A stretch of 5,804 nucleotides of DNA from an uncultured Methanobrevibacter sp. (lineage in GTDB: Archaea > Methanobacteriota > Methanobacteria > Methanobacteriales > Methanobacteriaceae), in NCBI GenBank assembly GCA_900317865.1, contig ONIK01000096.1, positions 1 through 5,804 of the forward strand, read 5' to 3'. The notes beneath the pieces are model-generated. The model ran no database searches. It was not told where the DNA came from and saw only the letters and a list, made by a program, of their open reading frames with translations. Each line of letters opens with the position of its first letter. Positions within the stretch are counted from its first letter, which is position 1. A program made the translations under genes and the position numbers. Below are positions 1-3,835 of this stretch, piece by piece.

Positions 1-198
1 TGCAGTGAAGAGATTGGTGTTGAAAAAGCTTTAAAAATAGCAAATATAGCTGAAGACTATCAAAAATCCTTATCGACAGAAATGAAAACAATCCATAGTG
101 TTAAAGAAGTTTTAGGTACTTCCGAAACTGGAGTAACAATTGAAGCCCTTGACAGCATAACACATACCCCTGCAGTTATTATAAGAAAAATTAACTAA
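1..198 (+). CDS. C-terminal fragment of an unidentified protein (5' end outside the window)
   Basis: An open frame runs from base 1 to a TAA at 196-198 and gives 65 residues, beginning CSEEIGVEKALKIANIAEDY and ending AVIIRKIN. It has no start codon that would make a sensible whole gene, so it is read as the end of a gene entering from the left. Codon use is AT-rich and like its neighbours. The fragment looks like an alpha-helical stretch followed by a short beta-rich tail, with no catalytic motif visible. Only 53 bases separate it from the tfe start, and a TATA-like box lies in that gap, so tfe probably has its own promoter but could also receive read-through. I do not recognise the family. 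An archaeal conserved protein such as DUF2117 is a weak guess from remembered gene order and is not supported by any motif here. Confidence 0.7.
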   Translation, partial: CSEEIGVEKALKIANIAEDYQKSLSTEMKTIHSVKEVLGTSETGVTIEALDSITHTPAVIIRKIN

Positions 199-199
199 C

Positions 200-245
200 T
201 TTTTATAATAGAAAAAACAAATTAATAATATTATTGTTTAGGGGT
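200..245 (+). promoter_or_regulatory. Probable tfe operon promoter (TATA box) and Shine-Dalgarno
   Basis: A TTTTTATA box at 200-207 follows directly on the stop codon of the upstream gene. Archaeal transcription usually starts about 25 bases past the box centre, which would place the start near 229 and give a leader of roughly 20-25 bases. AGGGGT at 240-245 lies 6 bases before the ATG at 252 and is the ribosome binding site that decides this start. The in-frame TTG at 234 would bury that site inside the coding region. The promoter is inferred from sequence only. Confidence 0.5.
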
Positions 246-251
246 AATTCA

Positions 252-788
252 ATGATAAATAATCCAATAGTTAACGATTTTTTAGAACAAATTGTAGATG
301 CTGACGATTTAAAAAATATTAAAGCCATCATCCAAGCATTAATCGACGGGATTGAAACCGATGAAGCAATACATGAGAAAACAGAGATTAAATTAAATAC
401 TGTTAGAAAATTACTATACAAATTACATGATGCTTCAATAGCTAATTATAAAAGAAATAAAGACCCTGAAACCCAATGGTTCACATATACCTGGAAATTT
501 GACAAAGAAGAATATGTTGAAAAAATCACTGAATTCTATACAAAAAGATTAAATGAAAGACAAGAATTATTAGATGATTTGGAAAACAACTTATACTTCA
601 TTTGCTGTATGGACCCAGAACATTTCAAAGGAGATTATGCTGAATCATCAGAATATGAATTCTATTGTCCAATATGTGATTATGAGCTAGAGCCATATGA
701 TGCTAAAAAGGAAAAAACTTTATTAAAAAGAAGAATCACAATTGATAAAAAGAATTTCAAGAAATTTGAAGAAGCTATTAATGAATAA
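252..788 (+). CDS. tfe: Transcription factor E (TFE, TFIIE-alpha homologue)
   Basis: A 178-residue protein matching archaeal TFE in length and layout. TFE helps RNA polymerase open the promoter together with TBP and TFB, binding the polymerase clamp and stalk. Residues about 5-85 form the extended winged helix, with the TVRKLLYKLHD helix (50-60) and the aromatic wing WFTYTW (76-81). A helical linker follows (85-113), then a zinc-ribbon-like region at 115-147. Its second knuckle is normal (CPIC, C139 and C142). The first is odd: it reads CCMDPEH (C118, C119, H124) where most TFEs have CxxC, so one ligand is displaced or replaced. A charged tail ends the protein. The ATG at 252 is chosen because AGGGGT sits 6 bases upstream; a TTG at 234 would add only six residues. 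It is the first gene of a three-gene operon. Family assignment is firm; whether the ribbon still binds zinc is not known. Confidence 0.92.
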   Translation: MINNPIVNDFLEQIVDADDLKNIKAIIQALIDGIETDEAIHEKTEIKLNTVRKLLYKLHDASIANYKRNKDPETQWFTYTWKFDKEEYVEKITEFYTKRLNERQELLDDLENNLYFICCMDPEHFKGDYAESSEYEFYCPICDYELEPYDAKKEKTLLKRRITIDKKNFKKFEEAINE

Positions 789-794
789 ATTGAT

Positions 795-1289
795 ATGATG
801 GAAATTGAAATTCTTAAAAAAGAAAAAACACCACATAAAGTGATAGACCACTCTATAGCAGTGTGTAAAAAAGCATTAAAAATAGCCCAGAATTTCCCCG
901 AAGCAGATATTGAACTTATACAAAAAGGGGCTTTGCTGCATGATATAGGAAGGTCCAGAACTCATGACATCACTCATGCTGTTGAAGGAGTTAAAATTGC
1001 TCGCAAATATAATTACCCTGAAGAAGTTTTAAATATTATTGAAAGACATATTGGAGCAGGCATTACAAAAAAAGAAGCTAAATCATTAGGGCTTTTTGAA
1101 AAATCTTATGTGCCGGAAACCTTGGAAGAAAAAATTGTCGCACATGCAGACAATCTGATTAGCGGGACAAAAGAAGTTGATGTTGATTATGTAATTAAGA
1201 AATGGAAATCCAGAATGGATAATCCCGATGACAATATTGAACGTTTAATTAAACTTGATGAAGAATTAATACAAGCTTTTAAGGATTGA
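795..1289 (+). CDS. HD-domain (HDIG-type) metal-dependent phosphohydrolase family protein
   Basis: A 164-residue single-domain HD protein, close to the small archaeal HDIG family known as TIGR00295. The metal-binding pattern is intact: H19, then H49-D50 in the motif LLHDIGR (47-53), with H61 and H85 as further family histidines and D119 in AHADN as the distal aspartate. This predicts a soluble phosphohydrolase, probably acting on a nucleotide or other phosphate ester; the substrate is unknown. The gene starts 6 bases after the tfe stop and stops 5 bases before the next ATG, so the three are almost certainly co-transcribed. Two adjacent ATGs (795 and 798) could each be the start. No good Shine-Dalgarno precedes them, which suggests translation coupled to tfe. 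The neighbours (TFE and a tRNA-modifying enzyme) hint at an information-processing role, but that is only contextual. Confidence 0.85.
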   Translation: MMEIEILKKEKTPHKVIDHSIAVCKKALKIAQNFPEADIELIQKGALLHDIGRSRTHDITHAVEGVKIARKYNYPEEVLNIIERHIGAGITKKEAKSLGLFEKSYVPETLEEKIVAHADNLISGTKEVDVDYVIKKWKSRMDNPDDNIERLIKLDEELIQAFKD

Positions 1290-1294
1290 TTAGG

Positions 1295-2203
1295 ATGAAA
1301 GTAATATGCTCAAGTGAAGAATCTTTATACAGGCCGGAAGCTGTAAGATGGAGACAAAGAATGGAACTGATGAAACCTGTTGGTGACAGCATTGTTTTAC
1401 TCCCGTGCAGTATGAAAAAACCTTATTCCAATTCCAAATCCCATCAAGCCTTTAGAAAAGTTACCCGATCATTTCAGGAACTTATCGTAACTTCCCCTTT
1501 CGGAATCTGTCCAAGAGAGCTGGAAAATACTTTTCCAATCCAATCATATGATGTCAGTACTACCGGTTCATGGTCCCAGGATGAAATAAGAGAAAGCGGA
1601 CAGTTAATTAAAAAGTATTGTGAAGGCAAAAATGTTGTTGCCCATCTTCACGGAGGATATTTGGAATCATGTGAAGCATTTTTAGATGATTTTACATTAA
1701 CATGTAAAGACGGAAAGCCAACATCCCCGGACTCAATATATAATTTAAGAATGGAACTGAAAAATCATACAAAAATTAAAAGAAGAGATAAAGTTTTAAA
1801 TGAGCTCAGATCAATAGCTGTCTATCAGTTTGGACCTGAAGCATATGACTTTATTCCGGACGATGTTAAAACAAAAGGCAGATATCATAAACAAATCATG
1901 GTTAATGGAAAACAGATTGCCATGTTGAACAAAGATTATGGCCTTTACCGCTTAAATTTAGCCGGTGGAGAAATTCTAAAAGATTTGGGCATTAATATTG
2001 TTAACATTGACTTTAATCTAGAAACAAATACTGTTTTTGCACCGGGAATTAATAAGGCAGACCACAAGATTATCCCAAATGATGAAGTGGTTGTTGTAAA
2101 GGATGATAAGGTGGTTGGCGTTGGCAGAGCCATTTTAACAGGTCGTGAAATGGAATTATGTTCAAATGGCATTGGTGTTAAAATAAAACATCGTGTAAAA
2201 TAA
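1295..2203 (+). CDS. arcS: Archaeosine synthase (ArcS/TgtA2) core protein with C-terminal PUA domain, short form
   Basis: A 302-residue protein carrying the diagnostic archaeosine synthase motif PCx3KPYx2Sx2H at residues 37-50 (P37, C38, K42, P43, Y44, S47, H50). ArcS acts on preQ0 at position 15 of tRNA; current work describes it as attaching lysine, which the radical SAM partner RaSEA then cleaves to leave archaeosine. Residues about 1-190 form the core (DUF5591-type) domain and about 230-302 a PUA RNA-binding domain (INIVNIDFN through GVGRAILTG). Many euryarchaeal ArcS proteins are about twice this length because of an N-terminal transglycosylase-like domain, which is absent here; the gene begins directly with the core and nothing upstream encodes the missing part. 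The ATG at 1295 is preferred, with AAGGA at 1281-1285 upstream; a TTG at 1286 overlapping the previous stop would add three residues. It is the last gene of the operon. It could be a paralogue working on another tRNA, but the intact motif favours ArcS function. Confidence 0.78.
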   Translation: MKVICSSEESLYRPEAVRWRQRMELMKPVGDSIVLLPCSMKKPYSNSKSHQAFRKVTRSFQELIVTSPFGICPRELENTFPIQSYDVSTTGSWSQDEIRESGQLIKKYCEGKNVVAHLHGGYLESCEAFLDDFTLTCKDGKPTSPDSIYNLRMELKNHTKIKRRDKVLNELRSIAVYQFGPEAYDFIPDDVKTKGRYHKQIMVNGKQIAMLNKDYGLYRLNLAGGEILKDLGINIVNIDFNLETNTVFAPGINKADHKIIPNDEVVVVKDDKVVGVGRAILTGREMELCSNGIGVKIKHRVK

Positions 2204-2261
2204 TTTTTCAAAAACAATAATATTAAATATTTTAAATTATCAACATAAAATATATTAGTTG

Positions 2262-2300
2262 TTATATAAATTACTAATTTTATTATATTATAAGAGGTGA
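2262..2300 (+). promoter_or_regulatory. Promoter (TATA box) and Shine-Dalgarno of the DUF59 gene
   Basis: The 103-base gap after arcS is very AT-rich and contains TTATATAAA at 2262-2270. A start about 25 bases downstream would fall near 2290, leaving a short leader of about 17 bases. The leader would hold an excellent Shine-Dalgarno, GAGGTGA at 2294-2300, 6 bases before the ATG. The strength of this site compared with the three genes upstream suggests an independently and well expressed gene. A T5 run at 2204-2208 just after the arcS stop may end the upstream transcript, but no hairpin is evident there. Confidence 0.6.
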
Positions 2301-2306
2301 CAATAT

Positions 2307-2591
2307 ATGTCTGAAGAATTAGTCGATTCAATTAGAGATGCAGTTTCTGTTATTAACGATCCACATATGGGTGTAAGTATTGTTGACATGGGAATTGTAC
2401 AGAATATTAGTGTAGAAGGCGATGAAGCAACAATTGTTATTAAACCAACCAACCCTGGTTGTATGAGTGTTACTCGTATTGCTGCAGATGCAAAAACCCA
2501 AGCTGAAAAAGTTGAGGGAGTATCTAAAGTAACTATTATTGTTGAAGGCCATGTTATGGCAGATTCAATTAATGAAATGATTAATAGATAA
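2307..2591 (+). CDS. MIP18/DUF59-family iron-sulfur cluster assembly-type protein
   Basis: A 94-residue protein consisting of a single DUF59 (MIP18, SufT/PaaD-like) domain. Relatives act in cytosolic Fe-S cluster assembly or delivery, and methanogens carry many Fe-S enzymes. The two family landmarks are visible: NDPHMGVSIVDMGIV (17-31), equivalent to the usual DPE...VDLGLV segment, and KPTNPGCMS (46-54) with the conserved cysteine C52. The end, VEGHVMADSINEM, also fits the fold. The glutamate commonly found in DPE is a histidine here (H20). The start is fixed by GAGGTGA 6 bases upstream. The gene stands alone, with a TATA box before it and a hairpin terminator after it. The exact client is not evident: Fe-S carrier or assembly factor is the family-level reading, and DUF59 domains also occur in phenylacetate-degradation and other proteins. 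Confidence 0.88.
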   Translation: MSEELVDSIRDAVSVINDPHMGVSIVDMGIVQNISVEGDEATIVIKPTNPGCMSVTRIAADAKTQAEKVEGVSKVTIIVEGHVMADSINEMINR

Positions 2592-2623
2592 TTACAACTC
2601 TAAACACCACCAATTACCATCAG

Positions 2624-2667
2624 TTCAAGTTAGTTGAATGTAATTAACTTGAAATTTTTAATTTTTT
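2624..2667 (+). terminator. Hairpin plus T-tract terminator of the DUF59 gene
   Basis: A 12-base-pair stem is formed by 2624-2635 (TTCAAGTTAGTT) and 2642-2653 (AATTAACTTGAA), with one G-T wobble and a 6-base loop. It is followed at once by T5 (2655-2659) and T6 (2662-2667). This has the shape of an intrinsic terminator. In archaea the T-tract matters most, and the hairpin may also protect the mRNA end. It separates the DUF59 transcript from the tRNA promoter. Confidence 0.7.
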
Positions 2668-2681
2668 ATTAAAAAGCAATA

Positions 2682-2718
2682 GAAAACCAAAACATTTATA
2701 TATTAATGAAAACCAAAA
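2682..2718 (+). repeat. 11-base direct repeat flanking the tRNA TATA box
   Basis: GAAAACCAAAA occurs at 2682-2692 and again at 2708-2718, 26 bases apart start to start. The copies lie on either side of the TATA box at 2695-2702. The first copy is where a purine-rich BRE (TFB recognition element) would be expected; the second is between the box and the start site. A-rich sequence makes chance repeats more likely, so a regulatory role is only a possibility. Confidence 0.45.
2695..2702 (+). promoter_or_regulatory. TATA box of tRNA-Ile
   Basis: TTTATATA at 2695-2702 is an exact match to the methanogen box A consensus, preceded by the A-rich CCAAAAC, a plausible BRE. A start about 25 bases past the box centre would fall near 2724, about 13 bases before the mature tRNA. 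That short leader would be removed by RNase P. Confidence 0.75.
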
Positions 2719-2736
2719 ATATATTTGTTGTTACAT

Positions 2737-2811
2737 AGGCTAGTGGCACAGCTTGGTTAGCGCGCTCGGCTGATAACCGGGAGGTCATGGGTTCGAATCC
2801 CATCTAGCCTA
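2737..2811 (+). tRNA. tRNA-Ile (anticodon GAT)
   Basis: A complete cloverleaf can be drawn. The acceptor stem AGGCTAG (2737-2743) pairs with CTAGCCT (2804-2810). The D arm is 2746-2763. The anticodon stem CTCGG (2765-2769) pairs with CCGGG (2777-2781) around the loop CTGATAA, giving anticodon GAT at 2772-2774. The variable loop is AGGTC. The T stem ATGGG/CCCAT holds the loop TTCGAAT, and the discriminator is A2811. It decodes AUC and AUU. CCA is not encoded, so it is added after transcription. There is no intron. The D stem has an A-C mismatch at positions 12-23 (A2748, C2761). G15 (2751) and C48 (2786) form the Levitt pair, so G15 is a candidate archaeosine site for the ArcS-like product encoded nearby. 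Confidence 0.97.
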
Positions 2812-2847
2812 CTTTTCTAAACTATTTTTTAAGGATTTTCTTTTTTC

Positions 2848-2874
2848 TTGATAATTTTATCAAAAATTTTTTTT
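2848..2874 (+). terminator. Hairpin plus T8 terminator-like element downstream of tRNA-Ile
   Basis: TTGATA (2848-2853) and TATCAA (2858-2863) form a 6-base-pair stem with a 4-base loop, followed by AAA and then T8 at 2867-2874. Several T-tracts lie closer to the tRNA: T4 at 2813-2816, T6 at 2825-2830 and T6 at 2841-2846. Termination of the tRNA may therefore occur at the first tracts, with this element as the last barrier before the next promoter. Confidence 0.5.
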
Positions 2875-2908
2875 ATACGGCAATTTTTTCCAAACATAAT
2901 CATATTAT

Positions 2909-2916
2909 TTTAAATA
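2909..2916 (+). promoter_or_regulatory. TATA box of the ACT-domain regulator gene
   Basis: TTTAAATA at 2909-2916 fits the archaeal TTTAWATA consensus and lies 55 bases before the ATG at 2972. A start near 2938 would give a leader of about 34 bases. AAGGGA at 2961-2966 is a moderate ribosome binding site 5 bases before the start. The placement is inferred. Confidence 0.5.
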
Positions 2917-2971
2917 CTATATTCAACATAATATAACTTAAATGTACAAAAAAGTGTAATAAGGGATAAAA

Positions 2972-3475
2972 ATGTGGGAAATAATACAAGAAAAATTTAA
3001 AAAATATCCTGCCAGAATACGTGTTGCAGAAAAAATGATTGAATTGGGCCTTTCAGTTAATGAAGAGGGTAAAATATACTGTGGTAATTTAAAAATAGGT
3101 GATAAATCATTGGCCACAGCAGCAGATGTTGATAGAAGAGCTATTAAATCAACCATCAATGTTATTATGGAAGATCAACAACTATTTGATTTATTCAATA
3201 ATATTATCCCTGCAGGAACATTGCTTAAAAATATAGCAAAAATAGTAGATTTAGGCGCAATAGAAATCGAAGTCGGATCAGATAACGAAGGAGTACTTGC
3301 TGCAACAACAGAATTAATTTCAAAAAATGGAATAAACATAAGACAAGCTTATGCCGAAGACAATGAAATGCAAAACTTCCCCATACTTACAATAATAACG
3401 GAAAGTCCTATAAATGGTGATTTGTTAAGTGAATTTTTAAAAATAAAAGGTGTCAATAGAGTATCAATCTATTGA
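2972..3475 (+). CDS. Predicted regulator of amino acid metabolism: helix-turn-helix plus ACT domain
   Basis: A 167-residue archaeal protein of the COG2150 type. The N-terminal part (about 14-70) is a winged-helix or helix-turn-helix DNA-binding region, with SLATAADVDRRAIKSTINVI (46-65) as the likely turn and recognition helix. A linker (70-95) leads to a C-terminal ACT domain (about 97-167: IEIEVGSDNEGVL, then GINIRQAYAED, then FPILTIITES and a final beta strand). ACT domains bind small ligands, usually amino acids, often at dimer interfaces, so this is probably an amino-acid-responsive transcription regulator. The ligand and targets cannot be read from the sequence. The gene is monocistronic, with its own TATA box. 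Its stop (TGA 3473-3475) lies inside the end of the opposing hypC gene, and an inverted repeat covers the junction. There are no transmembrane segments or signal peptide. Confidence 0.85.
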   Translation: MWEIIQEKFKKYPARIRVAEKMIELGLSVNEEGKIYCGNLKIGDKSLATAADVDRRAIKSTINVIMEDQQLFDLFNNIIPAGTLLKNIAKIVDLGAIEIEVGSDNEGVLAATTELISKNGINIRQAYAEDNEMQNFPILTIITESPINGDLLSEFLKIKGVNRVSIY

Positions 3476-3478
3476 TAC
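3453..3478. repeat. Nested, mutually exclusive inverted repeats over the convergent stop codons
   Basis: Two perfect 8-base inverted repeats share bases here. TCAATAGA (3453-3460) pairs with TCTATTGA (3468-3475) around a 7-base loop. GTATCAAT (3461-3468) pairs with ATTGATAC (3471-3478) around a 2-base centre, or 7 pairs with a 4-base loop. Both cover the overlapping stops of the ACT gene (TGA 3473-3475) and hypC (TAG, complement of 3469-3471). T-rich sequence follows on the minus strand, so it may end hypC transcription or protect both 3' ends. Confidence 0.55.
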
Positions 3479-3747
3479 AAACCGGATTCCCTTCTTGCTT
3501 TTTCCATTTCTTTATCTTCTTCTTCAAGAATATCCAGTAATTCCTCCCAAGCGTCTAAAGATTCTTTAGCAGCTTCTTCAGATAATTTTTCAATAGCATA
3601 TCCCGCATGGATTAAAACATACTCTCCAACTTCCACATCAGGAAGTAAATCCATTTTAGCAGCTTGTCTTGCTCCACCAAAGTCAGCATATAACACATTT
3701 TCTTCTCTATCAATTTTAACAATTTGTGCAGGCGCTGCAATACACAT
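3469..3747 (-). CDS. hypC: Hydrogenase assembly chaperone HypC/HybG family
   Basis: A 92-residue protein with the HypC signature: N-terminal MCIAAPAQIV, including the essential C2 exposed after removal of the initiator methionine, an OB-like beta barrel (VLYADFGGARQAA and LLPDVEVGEYVLIHAGYAI, residues 18-52), and the conserved H47-A-G motif. HypC works with HypD to build and carry the Fe(CN)2CO unit and delivers it to the large subunit of [NiFe] hydrogenases, which methanogens use for H2 oxidation. Residues about 54-86 form a strongly acidic, helix-forming tail. The ATG at 3747-3745 is supported by GAGGGGA (complement of 3757-3763), 9 bases upstream; an ATG inside that site is in another frame. 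The gene is not next to other hyp genes in this window. It diverges from the flavoprotein gene and overlaps the ACT gene tail to tail by 7 bases. Confidence 0.95.
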   Translation of the reverse strand: MCIAAPAQIVKIDREENVLYADFGGARQAAKMDLLPDVEVGEYVLIHAGYAIEKLSEEAAKESLDAWEELLDILEEEDKEMEKARRESGLYQ

Positions 3748-3835
3748 ATTTTTTCATCCCCTCAATAATTTTAAATTAATTAATAAATAAAATATATTAT
3801 TAATCATTATATAAAATTATCTAATAGGTGATAAG
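3748..3835. promoter_or_regulatory. Divergent promoter region between hypC and the flavoprotein gene
   Basis: This 88-base AT-rich gap must hold both promoters. For hypC, the complement of 3808-3815 reads TTTATATA, an exact box A, about 60 bases before the start; transcription would begin near 3787 with a leader of about 40 bases. For the plus strand, the A/T run at 3786-3796 (ATAAAATATAT) is the best-placed candidate, giving a short leader that includes AGGTGA at 3826-3831, 4 bases before the ATG at 3836. The two boxes lie so close that the two polymerases may compete. Positions are inferred. Confidence 0.5.

Noticed and set aside
234..251. TTG start that would extend tfe by six residues
   Set aside because: The AGGGGT ribosome binding site at 240-245 would be inside the coding region and fits the ATG at 252 well.
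203..421. Minus-strand open frame of 72 codons opposite tfe
   Set aside because: It lies opposite the start of a clear TFE gene, has no ribosome binding site and gives a low-complexity hydrophobic product typical of the antisense of AT-rich coding sequence.
1945..2331. Minus-strand open frame of 128 codons opposite the arcS end and the following gap
   Set aside because: It is antisense to the PUA domain and runs across a promoter region; the product is not protein-like and the opposite strand carries recognised motifs.
2592..2971. Small RNA gene, CRISPR array or riboswitch in the longest stretch without a protein gene
   Set aside because: Apart from tRNA-Ile, two terminator-like hairpins, TATA boxes and one 11-base direct repeat, the stretch is plain AT-rich sequence with no regularly spaced repeats or conserved aptamer-like core.
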